64,000 bases of DNA from Candidatus Acetothermia bacterium. GTDB taxonomy: Bacteria > Bipolaricaulota > Bipolaricaulia > Bipolaricaulales > Bipolaricaulaceae. Location of the stretch: contig PWTL01000028.1 in assembly GCA_003562845.1 (NCBI GenBank), forward strand, positions 1 to 64,000. The letters are read 5' to 3'. Position 1 is the stretch's first letter, and every line of letters begins with the position of its first letter. Made by a program: the position numbers and the translations under genes. Positions 38,673-48,048 of the stretch are shown here, in pieces. The notes beneath the pieces were generated by a model, which worked only from the letters and a program-made list of their open reading frames with translations, had not been told where the DNA came from and searched no databases.

Positions 38673-38719
38673 ACGTGGCCGAGCGCGCGACTGTGCGTTT
38701 TCGTGTCGCCCAGCCTCGA

Positions 38720-39616
38720 TCAGGCGCGCTGCACCGGAGGGGGGGCAGAGGGAGCGCGGCGCGTGCGGATGACCAGCACCCCGACCAGGACGAGCGCTGC
38801 ACCGGCCGCTTGGGGAGGGGAGACTCTCTCCCCGAGAATGGCCCAGGCCAAAAGAGAGGCGAGCACGGGTTCCAGCGTCGCGGCAATGGCCGCGCGCCCT
38901 GCCGCCAGACGGGTTAGCGCCCTCAGATATAAACCGTACGCCAGGATGGAGGGGAAGACGGCCAGTGCGAGGATGAGCAGCCATCCATATGCGGATAGGG
39001 GATGCATAACCGGTCCGCGCAACGCCCACACGGAAGCGAGCACAGCCCCCCCGAACAAGAGCCCGTACATGAGCACTGTCCAGCTGTCCGTGCCCTTGAC
39101 CAACCGCTTTCCCAGAACGGTGAACGCGGCGATGCCGGAAGCATTGGCCAGCGCGAAGCCCACACCTGGTAGATTCAGACGCAGGGCGCTGAGGTCGTAC
39201 CCTTCGGCCACTAGGAACACGCCGGCCAGGGTCAGGCTGAGCGCCCCGAGGATTTGCTTGGTGAGGGGTTCGGCGAACACGAGGCGTGCCAGCAGGACGA
39301 CCATGGCCGGGTGGGCGTAGGCGATCACTATGGCGGTGGTAACAGTGGTGTGCTGGAGAGCATAGAAGAAGCAGGCCATGTTCACAGCCACTCCGAGCAG
39401 GCCGTAGACGGCCAGGCCAGGTAAGCGGCGTGTCGACACCCGCAGCGAGGCGGGGCTGACCAGCGCGAGGACAAGCCCCAGCAACCCGGCGGCCACACCC
39501 ACACGTAGCACTACTACAGTGAGCGGTTCGGCGCCCAGGCGGTAGAGTTCCTTTCCCATCACACCCAAGCCCGCCCAGCAAAGCACTGCTGCCAGGATAA
39601 GAAGCACAGTGCGCAC
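38720..39616 (-). CDS. DMT/EamA family transporter
   Basis: Two EamA halves, ten hydrophobic segments; AIVIAYAHPAMVVLLARLVFAEPLT, ATLEPVLASLLAWAILGERVSPPQAAGAALVLVGVL. Confidence 0.88.
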   Translation of the reverse strand: MRTVLLILAAVLCWAGLGVMGKELYRLGAEPLTVVVLRVGVAAGLLGLVLALVSPASLRVSTRRLPGLAVYGLLGVAVNMACFFYALQHTTVTTAIVIAYAHPAMVVLLARLVFAEPLTKQILGALSLTLAGVFLVAEGYDLSALRLNLPGVGFALANASGIAAFTVLGKRLVKGTDSWTVLMYGLLFGGAVLASVWALRGPVMHPLSAYGWLLILALAVFPSILAYGLYLRALTRLAAGRAAIAATLEPVLASLLAWAILGERVSPPQAAGAALVLVGVLVIRTRRAPSAPPPVQRA

Positions 39617-39719
39617 AGATTAGTCTTGTGCCCTGGGTGCGGCAAGGGCAGCGGCGGGCAGTGGCGTTGCCTGGCGAGTGGGGGGTACAGTGGAGGGTGG
39701 CGCGTGAGAGGGGGAGAAG

Positions 39720-40070
39720 ATGACACGTTGGCTTGCTGCAGGGTCGCTGTTGGTTGTGGCTGGACTTCTGGCAGGTCTGCTGGTGGTGTTGATGGGCCTT
39801 GTGGAACGTGGGGTCACCCTGCGCATCGAAGGCCCGCTTGAGCTTGCGGGAGAACCGCAGACTCAAGAGCTGTTCGTGACGCTGCAGCTGCCCGAACCTG
39901 TCAAGGTGGAGTTGGCCGACGAGCTGGAGCTGCGCACGCAGGTGCAGGGGTTGCCCTGCCCCCATTGCGAGGGGGGGATGCTCCTCCCGGTGCGCTGGAA
40001 CCTGCTGTCGGGGGAGCTGGTGTGGCGATGTGTGGGCTGTGAGGAGACCGCCGAAGCCGTAGACCGTTGA
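39720..40070 (+). CDS. hypothetical membrane-anchored protein with zinc-ribbon-like CxxC pairs
   Basis: N-terminal TM; LPCPHCEGGMLLPVRW..VWRCVGCEE. Confidence 0.6.
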   Translation: MTRWLAAGSLLVVAGLLAGLLVVLMGLVERGVTLRIEGPLELAGEPQTQELFVTLQLPEPVKVELADELELRTQVQGLPCPHCEGGMLLPVRWNLLSGELVWRCVGCEETAEAVDR

Positions 40071-40101
40071 CTGCGGCGATGGCAGCCGTAGCCCCGCCCA
40101 G

Positions 40102-40130
40102 TTGACCGGGGTCAGGGGGGCGGGTACACT
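40102..40130 (+). promoter_or_regulatory. sigma70-type promoter TTGACC-N17-TACACT upstream of tetR
   Basis: -35 40102-40107, -10 40125-40130. Confidence 0.6.
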
Positions 40131-40134
40131 GCGC

Positions 40135-40154
40135 CCGAGCGAACGTTCGTTCGG
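40135..40154. promoter_or_regulatory. 20-bp near-perfect palindrome, probable TetR operator
   Basis: CCGAgCGAACGTTCGtTCGG, one mismatched pair, at the predicted transcription start and just upstream of the tetR start. Confidence 0.7.
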
Positions 40155-40160
40155 TTGATC

Positions 40161-40754
40161 ATGAGCGCCGTGAATGCAGTGGATTCTTTGCCGGAACGGA
40201 TCGTGCGGGCGGCGGTGAAGCTCTTTGCTGGGAAGGGATTCCACGGGACCAGCATGCGGGCGATAGCCGGGGCCGCTGGGGTATCTATTGGGGCGATCTA
40301 CCATCACTTTTCGTCCAAAGACGACGTGTTCCTCGCCATACTCCGACAGGAGTACGAGCGGAGGCGCGTGGCTGTCGAGGAACTGCGGGCCCAAGGTTTG
40401 CCCCCGCGGGAGATGGTGCAACGTGTGGCCCGGCTCCACTTCGAGTTGTTGGGCCGCCATCAAGACTCAGTGAAGATTCTCTCCCATACACTGCCCCGGG
40501 AACATCCGCGACTCCATCGGCAATTGCAGGCCTTGGAGGAGGAGTTCGCCGGTCATGTGGCCCGCCTGCTGGAGGAGGGGATGCGGGCAGGAGAGATAAG
40601 AGAGTGTCATGCGTGGACTGCGGCCCATGCCCTGTTGGGGATGGCCAGAGCGGTCACCGCACGTGCGCTGGGGGATGACAAACTGGCCACAGAGCTAAGA
40701 CAGAGAGGCCCTGAGGAACTGGCCGAGCTGGCCTGGCGGGGGCTCCGCCCTTGA
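40161..40754 (+). CDS. TetR/AcrR family transcriptional regulator
   Basis: ERIVRAAVKLFAGKGFHGTSMRAIAGAAGVSIGAIYHHFSSKDDVFLAIL HTH. Confidence 0.93.
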   Translation: MSAVNAVDSLPERIVRAAVKLFAGKGFHGTSMRAIAGAAGVSIGAIYHHFSSKDDVFLAILRQEYERRRVAVEELRAQGLPPREMVQRVARLHFELLGRHQDSVKILSHTLPREHPRLHRQLQALEEEFAGHVARLLEEGMRAGEIRECHAWTAAHALLGMARAVTARALGDDKLATELRQRGPEELAELAWRGLRP

Positions 40755-40767
40755 GGAGGAAGAGAGC

Positions 40768-40908
40768 ATGATGTGCCTGCCGGCCGCGATGTTCACGGTG
40801 GGGGGCCGCTGTTTGCCCAGGGAGGCCAAGGTGGTGTTGCTGATCGTGGATCGTGCGGGACCTGTGGAGGAGAGACTGCGGGCGTACCTCGGTGAGGCCC
40901 GGCGATGA
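40768..40908 (+). CDS. 46-aa hypothetical protein between tetR and the RND gene
   Basis: MMCLPAAMFTVGGRCLPREAKVVLLIVDRAGPVEERLRAYLGEARR; SD GGAGGAAG; ATGA overlap with the RND start; not in the supplied ORF track. Confidence 0.5.
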   Translation: MMCLPAAMFTVGGRCLPREAKVVLLIVDRAGPVEERLRAYLGEARR

Positions 40909-43256
40909 GCGCACGCTTGGGTCGCTTTGTTACCCGCCGGCCGTGGTTGGTGCTATCCGCCGTTGTTGTGGCGACCGTGGGGCTGGGGTTGTTCGTGCCA
41001 CGTCTTGAGTTTCAAGCCGACTACTCGCTCATGCTTCCCAAGGACGACCCGGTCGTGGAGCAGTACGAACGAACATTGGACAAGTTCGGCGCTCAGTCAG
41101 TGTTCATGGTCGGGATAGCAGCCCCCAACGAGGGCTCGGTGTTCGAGCTCAGCTCTCTGCACAAGCTCTACGCAGTGACCGAGGAGCTCGAGGAGTTGGA
41201 ACAGCGAGGCTGGCTGGAGAGAGTGCTCTCTCCGACGAGCGTGCAGGTGGTGGAGGGAAGGGAGGGTGAAGTGGTCGTGAGTTCTGTCCTTCCTGGTCTC
41301 CCCCAAACGGCGACCGATGCGGAGCTGTTCAGAGACCGTGTGCTGGCGGAGCGACAACTGCGGGACACTATGGTCCTCGCAGACGGTTCAGCTGCCCTCA
41401 TGGTGTTGCGCGTGCACCCGGATGTAGAGGATCGAGAGGACATACTCGCGGAGATTCAGACCCGCCTCGAGGACATGGCCACCCGTTACGAAGGGCCGGA
41501 GCTCTTCTACATCACTGGGGACGCCCCCATGCTTGTGCACGCCAGTCGCCACATGCGGCGTGACCTGAGCCTTCTGTTTCCCGTGGTTGTGGTGGTCGTG
41601 TCAGGCGTTTTACTAGCCAGTTTTCGGTTGTGGCGCGGGGTTGTCCTGCCCCTGACTGTTGTCCTGTTGGCCGTAGTGTGGACGTTGGGGTTGATGGGGG
41701 CCACCGGGTACAAGCTGACCATGATCTCCAGCTTCCTCCCCGTCCTTCTGGTCGCCGTAGGCTCGGCGTACGGCATACACGTCATGAACGCGTTCTTTCA
41801 GCGCACCCGGCAGGGAGGGCCGCGGGAACGGGTGGTGCAGGACGTGGTGGGGGACATGCTGGGCCCGGTGTTCGGAGCGGCGTTTACCACCGCTGCCGGG
41901 TTCTTGACGTTGTTGAGCTCGTTTTTGATCCCCAGCAGGGAGTTTGGGGTGTTCTCGGCCTTCGGGGTTGGGGCCGCCTTCGTCCTCACCATGGCGTTGA
42001 TCCCCGCCCTGTTGGTGCTCCTTCCCCTGCCCCCGGCGCGGCGAGGCCGAGGAGTTGTGCTGTGGGACCGAGCTGCCGACAGGCTGTCCGGCATGCTGTC
42101 CCGGCGCCCTCGCCGGACCTTGCTGGCCGCCCTCATGGTGCTGGGAGGGTTGCTGGTGGGAGTGCCGCTGTTGCAGGTGGAATCGGACTTCTCCAAGTAT
42201 TTCCATGAGGACTCGTCCATCATCAAGGGGCAGCGGTTTGTGGAGGAGCACTTTGGAGGCTCACAGGAACTGCGGGTGGTGGTCGAGACTCAGCGCCGTG
42301 ACGCGTTCAGGGATCCGGAAATGCTGTCCTTCCTGGTAAGGCTCCAAGAGTTCCTCGCTGCCCGGGAAGAGGTTGGCGACACCTCATCTCTTGCGGACGT
42401 GGTCAAGGAAGTGCACTACACCTTCCGCGGCGATGATCCTGACTACTATAGGCTGCCGGATACGACCCGCGCCGTGGCCCAGCTGCTTCTGCTGTACGAG
42501 CTGGGAGGGGGGGAGGTCCTCCGCTCGCACGTGACGCGCGACTACAGCACAGCCTCTGTGACGGCGCGGGTGCGGTCGGTGGGAATGTCGGGGTTTGCGG
42601 AGCTGCAACAAGATATCGACAGATTTCTGGCCGAGGAGCTCCCCCCTGAGACGGGCGCCTACGTGACCGGTGCCCCGAGCATATACATGCAGATCTCCCG
42701 CAAGATAATTCAGTCGCAAGTGGTGAGCCTGGGTACTAGTTTGGGAGCAGTGTGGCTGATCATAGCTGTTGTTATGGGATCGTTGGTCGCCGGGCTGTGT
42801 GCGCTCATCCCGTTGGTCGTGGCCATAGGCGGCAACTTCGGCGTGATGGGCTACGCAGGGGCACATTTGGACATGGCCACGGTGATGATCGCCAGTCTGT
42901 CGGTGGGCATTGGGGTGGACTATGCTGTGCACTTCCTGACCCGCTATCGACGGCTCCGTAGTGGGGGGCGCCCTCACTGCGAAGCGTTGTCCGAGACGTA
43001 CCGCACTGCCGGACGGGCGATACTGGTGAACGCGTCTACGTTGACCATGGGGTTCTTGGTGATGCTCCTGTCAAGCTTCGGGGCGTTGGTCGCCTTCGGG
43101 TGGTTGATCACCTTGACCATGGTCACGAGCATGCTCGGGGCGTTGTTCATCTTGCCCGCCGTGCTGGGGATGATGCAGCCAGCGTTTCTGCTGCTCCCGT
43201 TCCCGTTCCGCCGGTCCGGCAAGCGGACGGACGAACCACAAGGAGGTGGGAGGTGA
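40905..43256 (+). CDS. RND/MMPL-family transporter (HAE3-like)
   Basis: Two RND halves with large extracytoplasmic loops; MIASLSVGIGVDYAVHFLTRYRR, GSAYGIHVMNAFFQ. Confidence 0.9.
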   Translation: MSARLGRFVTRRPWLVLSAVVVATVGLGLFVPRLEFQADYSLMLPKDDPVVEQYERTLDKFGAQSVFMVGIAAPNEGSVFELSSLHKLYAVTEELEELEQRGWLERVLSPTSVQVVEGREGEVVVSSVLPGLPQTATDAELFRDRVLAERQLRDTMVLADGSAALMVLRVHPDVEDREDILAEIQTRLEDMATRYEGPELFYITGDAPMLVHASRHMRRDLSLLFPVVVVVVSGVLLASFRLWRGVVLPLTVVLLAVVWTLGLMGATGYKLTMISSFLPVLLVAVGSAYGIHVMNAFFQRTRQGGPRERVVQDVVGDMLGPVFGAAFTTAAGFLTLLSSFLIPSREFGVFSAFGVGAAFVLTMALIPALLVLLPLPPARRGRGVVLWDRAADRLSGMLSRRPRRTLLAALMVLGGLLVGVPLLQVESDFSKYFHEDSSIIKGQRFVEEHFGGSQELRVVVETQRRDAFRDPEMLSFLVRLQEFLAAREEVGDTSSLADVVKEVHYTFRGDDPDYYRLPDTTRAVAQLLLLYELGGGEVLRSHVTRDYSTASVTARVRSVGMSGFAELQQDIDRFLAEELPPETGAYVTGAPSIYMQISRKIIQSQVVSLGTSLGAVWLIIAVVMGSLVAGLCALIPLVVAIGGNFGVMGYAGAHLDMATVMIASLSVGIGVDYAVHFLTRYRRLRSGGRPHCEALSETYRTAGRAILVNASTLTMGFLVMLLSSFGALVAFGWLITLTMVTSMLGALFILPAVLGMMQPAFLLLPFPFRRSGKRTDEPQGGGR

Positions 43257-43261
43257 GGACG

Positions 43262-44050
43262 ATGAACAGGTTGTTTGTGGCGGTGTGGGCTGTCGCCCTG
43301 CTGTCGGTCATCGGGCTGGCGATGACGGCGGACGAGATTCTGCAGCGGGTGGAAGAGCAAGGTCTCCTGGGCCTAGGCGCGGGAGACTTCCGAGGGGCGC
43401 TCTCCATGGTCCTGTACGAACCAGACGAACAGCCCGAGGAGTATCGCTTCCGGGTCTGGGGAAGAGAAGAAGAGGACGGGACGGTGAAAACCATCATCCT
43501 GTATGCGTATCCCGAACTGGTGGAGGGTACGGTGTTTCTGTTCCACTCTCCGCCCGATGAGGACCCGCGTTTGTGGCTCATGCTCCCAGAACTGGGGGTG
43601 GTGCGAGAATGGGTCGGCGACCGTGTGGAACAGGAATTCGTACGCGGGACCGGAGTCACCTACGAGGAAATCGCCCACGGGTTCACCTATCGTGACGGGT
43701 ACGAGAGCGAGCTACAGGGCGAGGAGATGCTGGATGGGGAGCCCTGTTGGAGGCTTCTGGTGCGGCCACTCGACGGCACCGGGGCGGAGTGGGCTTCGAT
43801 CATGCTGTGGGTCCATCGACAGCAGTTCATTGTCCTGCGGGCGGACTTCGTGGACGTCTCCGGCGCTCTTGCGCGGAGGATCACTGCTAGCCAGCTGGAG
43901 CAAGACGAGCTGGGAACAGTGCCTCGGCTGTTGGTGGTGGAGGACTTGCTCGATGACGTACGCGCGGAAATACGGATTGAAGAACGCACACGGGAGGAGA
44001 TCCCGGAGGAGTACTTCATCCCGGAGCGGTTGCTGGAGCTGGACCTGTAG
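43262..44050 (+). CDS. outer membrane lipoprotein-sorting (LolA-like) protein
   Basis: Signal peptide; MTADEILQRVEEQ...GALSMVLYEPDEQPEEYRFRVWGRE.., LWLMLPELGVVREW pattern. Confidence 0.75.
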   Translation: MNRLFVAVWAVALLSVIGLAMTADEILQRVEEQGLLGLGAGDFRGALSMVLYEPDEQPEEYRFRVWGREEEDGTVKTIILYAYPELVEGTVFLFHSPPDEDPRLWLMLPELGVVREWVGDRVEQEFVRGTGVTYEEIAHGFTYRDGYESELQGEEMLDGEPCWRLLVRPLDGTGAEWASIMLWVHRQQFIVLRADFVDVSGALARRITASQLEQDELGTVPRLLVVEDLLDDVRAEIRIEERTREEIPEEYFIPERLLELDL

Positions 44051-44055
44051 GGGTG

Positions 44056-44919
44056 TTACCTCTTGCTTCGCAGCGCGGCCCGGGCCAGCGGAGCACGCTC
44101 CTCCTCGGCGAGCCAACGCTGCAGCTTAGGGACGGAGACGTGGGGAGCGTGCATAACCAACCCCCCGAGGGCGGCGCTCACGGCGGCACGGACGTAGGGG
44201 CGTTCGTCCAGGGCCAGGCGCCGGAGTACGATCAGTGCCTTGGCTGCAACTTTGCCTCCGGCCGAGCCGGAGAAAGCCAGGGCCACGTTCCACAACACCT
44301 GCTCATCGTGCGAGGTGGACCAGTGCGCGAGGTGCTCGACCGTGTCGTCGGGGAGCGCCTCCAAGTAGACCTCAGCCAGAACGCCCGGACCCAGCGCTCT
44401 GCTTACCTGCGGTGTGCGATCGGCCAGCAGCGGAGCCAGCGCTTCCAGGAGAGGGTCGCTCCAGCCGATGTTCCCAGTGGCCGCGGGTACTGCGGTAGCC
44501 TGGACAGCCGCGCGGCGTACCGACACCTCGGGGGCGGAGGCCCAGGACTCCACGATAGGAAGAAAGTCAGCAAAACGGTCCAGGAGCTGCTGTCCGAGGG
44601 CCTGGGCCGCCCCGTCGCGCACCCTGTAGGCAGAGTGCACGGCGAGCTCACGTAGTCGAGCGCTGATGTGCTCGGGGCTGGCGTCGGCCTGTGCGAGCAC
44701 CGCCGCGGCCAGGCGCGCCCCGCGCGGACCGCTTGCGGCGAGGGAATCGGCCCAGCGCAGTGCTCCCTCGCGGGCCAGTGCCCGCGCAAGGCGTCCACTG
44801 GTCGTCCCGCCGGAACTCCACAGCTCAAGGACAGCATCGGTGTCTCCTTGGTGGAGGCTTTGGTCGAGCTTGTCAGAGGCCACGACGGCAGAATACTGGG
44901 CGTCCAGTCTGTAAGTCAA
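44056..44919 (-). CDS. HEAT-repeat protein
   Basis: Alanine-rich alpha-solenoid repeats (SAYRVRDGAAQALGQQLLDR, PYVRAAVSAALGGLVMHA). Confidence 0.65.
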   Translation of the reverse strand: MTYRLDAQYSAVVASDKLDQSLHQGDTDAVLELWSSGGTTSGRLARALAREGALRWADSLAASGPRGARLAAAVLAQADASPEHISARLRELAVHSAYRVRDGAAQALGQQLLDRFADFLPIVESWASAPEVSVRRAAVQATAVPAATGNIGWSDPLLEALAPLLADRTPQVSRALGPGVLAEVYLEALPDDTVEHLAHWSTSHDEQVLWNVALAFSGSAGGKVAAKALIVLRRLALDERPYVRAAVSAALGGLVMHAPHVSVPKLQRWLAEEERAPLARAALRSKR

Positions 44920-44952
44920 CTGCAGGTTCCGGTGAGTCCAGGGGGCAGGGGT

Positions 44953-45948
44953 TCACGAAGATAGGGCCAGCCCGGAATCCGGCTTGAGGTGCAGTGAGTC
45001 GCCCTGCCCTCGGGAAATGAGTCGGTGGTGGCCACACGCGGCGACAATAGCCGCATTGTCCGTGCACAGGTCCGTCGGGGGGAAGAGCACGTCGAGGCCT
45101 CGTTCCCGCGCTCTCTCGGGGAGCACATTGCGCAACCTCGTGTTGGCGGCAACTCCTCCAACTACAGCGACCCGGCCTATGTCCAGCAAGCGGGCGGCGC
45201 GCATGACCTTCTCTGTCAGGACGTCCACCACTGCCTCCAGGTACGAGGCGCAGAGGTCCTCCAGGCGAAAGCGCGGGTGGTCCCTGAGCCAATAGACGGC
45301 CGCAGTCTTCAGACCGGCGAAGCTCATGTCCAACCCCGTCTCCACAAGAGGACGGGGTAGGGCGATAGCGTGCGGGTTCCCCTGGGCGGCTAGCTCGTCG
45401 ATCCTGGGTCCGGCAGGGTATCCGAGGCCCACCAGCCGCCCAAACTTGTCCAGCGCCTCTCCCGCCGCATCATCCCGTGTGCTGCCCACCACCCGGTACT
45501 GCCCCCATTGCGGGACTTCCACGAGAGAGGTGTGACCCCCGGAGACGATCAGCCCCAGGAGTGGTGGCTCCGACTCCGGATGCGCCAGGCGGTGGGCGAA
45601 CAGATGAGCCGCCAGGTGGTTGACACCGAGCAAGGGGATGTCCCGCGCCCAGCTCACGCCCTTAGCGTAGGACACGCCGACTAACAACGGGCCGATGAGG
45701 CCGGGTCCGGCGGTTACGGCAACCGCGCCGATCTCGGACCAGCTGATCCCTGCTGTGTCCAGGGCTCCCTGCACGAGGGGAGGAAGCCTCCGCAGGTGAT
45801 CGCGGGACGCCAGTTCGGGAACGACCCCTCCAAACTGGGCGTGGAGTTCCGCTTGCGAGTAGATCGAGTTAGACAGGATCTGTGTTCCGTTTCGAACGAC
45901 GGCGGCCGACGACTCATCACAGGACGTTTCTATGCCCAGGACGTTCAC
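44953..45948 (-). CDS. tsaD: tRNA N6-adenosine threonylcarbamoyltransferase
   Basis: NVLGIETSCDESSAAVV, GVNHLAAHLFAHRL, SGGHTSLVEV, VAVVGGVAANTRLR; GTG start at 45948. Confidence 0.96.
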   Translation of the reverse strand: MNVLGIETSCDESSAAVVRNGTQILSNSIYSQAELHAQFGGVVPELASRDHLRRLPPLVQGALDTAGISWSEIGAVAVTAGPGLIGPLLVGVSYAKGVSWARDIPLLGVNHLAAHLFAHRLAHPESEPPLLGLIVSGGHTSLVEVPQWGQYRVVGSTRDDAAGEALDKFGRLVGLGYPAGPRIDELAAQGNPHAIALPRPLVETGLDMSFAGLKTAAVYWLRDHPRFRLEDLCASYLEAVVDVLTEKVMRAARLLDIGRVAVVGGVAANTRLRNVLPERARERGLDVLFPPTDLCTDNAAIVAACGHHRLISRGQGDSLHLKPDSGLALSS

Positions 45949-46523
45949 CGTTCGCACCTCTCGATGCACTCGGAACGTAACGCGCCTATGTAGGGCAAGT
46001 TGCGGTATAATTCGCCGAAGTCCAATCCGTATCCCACCACAAACCAGGGATCTTCCAGCTTGAACCCCACGTAGTCGACTTCCACCTCCACCTCGCGCCG
46101 ATGGGGCTTGTCCAGCAGGGTACAGACCTTGATAGACGCGGGGTCTCGGGCCTGGAGCCGACGTGTGATGTGACGCAGGGTGTGGCCGGTGTCCACGATG
46201 TCCTCCACCACCAGCAGGTTGCGTCCGGCAACGGCGCGCTCCAGATCCTTCAGCACCCGCACTTCGCCGGGGACCGTCCCGTTCTCGTAGCTGGACACGG
46301 CGATGAAATCGTACTCCATAGGTACCTGGATGGCGCGGATGAGGTCGGCCATGAACGGCAGAGCGCCCTTGAGCAGCCCCACCACGAGCAGCGGCCGCGT
46401 GCGCTCGTTCTTCGTTCCTGCTTCCCTGTAATCGGCGGAGATCGCCGCCCCGAGCTCGCGAACACGTTTCTGGATCTCCTCGGCCGAGAACAAGACCCGT
46501 TCCACGATGTGGTTATCGTCCAT
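45945..46523 (-). CDS. hpt: hypoxanthine phosphoribosyltransferase
   Basis: VERVLFSAEEIQKRVRELGAAISADY, LLVVEDIVDTGHTLRHI, GFKLEDPWFVVGYGLDFGELYRNLPYIG. Confidence 0.94.
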   Translation of the reverse strand: MDDNHIVERVLFSAEEIQKRVRELGAAISADYREAGTKNERTRPLLVVGLLKGALPFMADLIRAIQVPMEYDFIAVSSYENGTVPGEVRVLKDLERAVAGRNLLVVEDIVDTGHTLRHITRRLQARDPASIKVCTLLDKPHRREVEVEVDYVGFKLEDPWFVVGYGLDFGELYRNLPYIGALRSECIERCER

Positions 46524-46657
46524 CCTCTTTGTCCTCCGCAAAATGAGGAACTCCGCCCGGTACGCCCGGCGCGGAGCATTCGCCCGGCTGATCGCCTGCG
46601 ACCACAGAAGTTATCCGCTCAAGAGACGGGGCGCCACCACTGCTGGAAGAGGCAAGA

Positions 46658-47512
46658 TCATTCCTGATTGGACAGGGTTTCCGCCATGTCAACAAGCAGT
46701 GAGCCGGCCACCTGGCGGCGGTACGCAGCCGTGGCCCGCAGGTCATCAATCGGCCGCGTCTCCTCCGACAGAAGCTCCGCCAGGTCCTCCAGCGAGCCGG
46801 CGTGCAACTCCCGCCCCACGAGGGCCCGTTCTACGTGAGCGGGACGGAGCACAGTAGGGGCTACCGAGCCGAGGGCGACTCTTGCCTGGGCGATCTTTCC
46901 TTGCGTTTCCCAAACGAGGGCTCCCAATGAGGCAACTGCAATGACGAGCGCCCGCCGCCTCCCTACCTTGCGGAAATAGCTGAGCGGGGTCCCTGCGGGA
47001 AACGGAAGCATGAGGGAGCGGATCAGCTCGCCAGAACGCAGGTCGATCGCTCCGGGGCCGCGGACGAACGAGCTCAGGGGGATCTCGCGCTCCCCGGTGA
47101 GCCCTGCAAGGCGGACCTGCGCATCGAGAAGGTACAAGGGGATGAGGCCGTCGGCTGCGGGGGAGGCGTTGGCCACATTGCCCCCAAGCGTGCCCATGGC
47201 GCGGATGGCTGGACCCCCGATGGTGGACAGCGCCTGGCGGAGTATGGGCAGGCGTGCGGCGAGTGGCGACGAGAGGATCTCGGCATGGCTCACCGCGGCC
47301 CCTATCTCCGCGCTGCCCTCCTCCACACTGAGGGCTCTGAGTTCGGGGATCCGTCCCAGGTAGACGAGTCGCCGCGGACGACTCTCGCTCTGCCGGAGCC
47401 GCACTACCAGGTCCGTGCCCCCCGCCAGCGGTTGGCCGCCGTCGGCGAGAAGTTCCACCGCTCCCACGAGCGTTGCCGGCCGCTCTATGCTCAGTCCCTC
47501 AAGGGTGCGCAT
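46658..47512 (-). CDS. xanthine dehydrogenase/CoxM-type FAD-binding subunit
   Basis: VELLADGGQPLAGGTDLVVRLR, RAMGTLGGNVANASPAADGLIPLYLLDAQVRL. Confidence 0.88.
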   Translation of the reverse strand: MRTLEGLSIERPATLVGAVELLADGGQPLAGGTDLVVRLRQSESRPRRLVYLGRIPELRALSVEEGSAEIGAAVSHAEILSSPLAARLPILRQALSTIGGPAIRAMGTLGGNVANASPAADGLIPLYLLDAQVRLAGLTGEREIPLSSFVRGPGAIDLRSGELIRSLMLPFPAGTPLSYFRKVGRRRALVIAVASLGALVWETQGKIAQARVALGSVAPTVLRPAHVERALVGRELHAGSLEDLAELLSEETRPIDDLRATAAYRRQVAGSLLVDMAETLSNQE

Positions 47513-48048
47513 TGTAGGTCCTCCACTCGGTCGACGTCCCACAACACGCCGGGGTCGTCGGACTGGGGGATAACGCGGCACTGTTCGAGTAGGCTGCGCG
47601 CTCCGCGGTCGCCGTGCAGCCCGTGCAATCGTGGGCGCAGGTGTGGAGGGAGGTACACGGGGAATCCCCGTATTCCGTTGTACGAAGGCGCGACCGGTGT
47701 CCCTCCTGCTAGGGAGATGACCTTCACACAGACCTGTTCGGGGACACAGGGCATATCTCCCAAGAATATGAGCAGCCCCCCTGCGAGAGCGGCGCTGTCG
47801 GCCGCGTGCAGGGAGCCAGCCATACCCGTGTTCCACCTGTCGTTGACTGCTACGCGCCAGTCGGTGAGGGGAATGCGTGCGCGAACTTCGTCTCGCTCGG
47901 CCCCGAGGACTACTACGCGGTGGTCCACCGGGAGCCGATTCACGAGGTCCACAGTCCACTCGAGCAGGGGCTTTCCTCGGAAAGGCACAAGCATCTTCGG
48001 CCCTCCCATTCGCTGTCCGCCCCCAGCGGCAAGCACTACCGCAGTCAC
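47491..48048 (-). CDS. MocA/MobA-like molybdenum cofactor nucleotidyltransferase
   Basis: TAVVLAAGGGQRMGGPKMLVPFRGKPLLEW, LIFLGDMPCV; GTGA overlap with the FeS gene. Confidence 0.82.
   Translation of the reverse strand: MTAVVLAAGGGQRMGGPKMLVPFRGKPLLEWTVDLVNRLPVDHRVVVLGAERDEVRARIPLTDWRVAVNDRWNTGMAGSLHAADSAALAGGLLIFLGDMPCVPEQVCVKVISLAGGTPVAPSYNGIRGFPVYLPPHLRPRLHGLHGDRGARSLLEQCRVIPQSDDPGVLWDVDRVEDLQCAPLRD

Noticed and set aside
38664-40463. 599-aa minus-strand ORF
   Set aside because: Shadow ORF antisense to tetR and other real genes; low-complexity Arg/Pro/His-rich sequence typical of GC-rich antisense frames.
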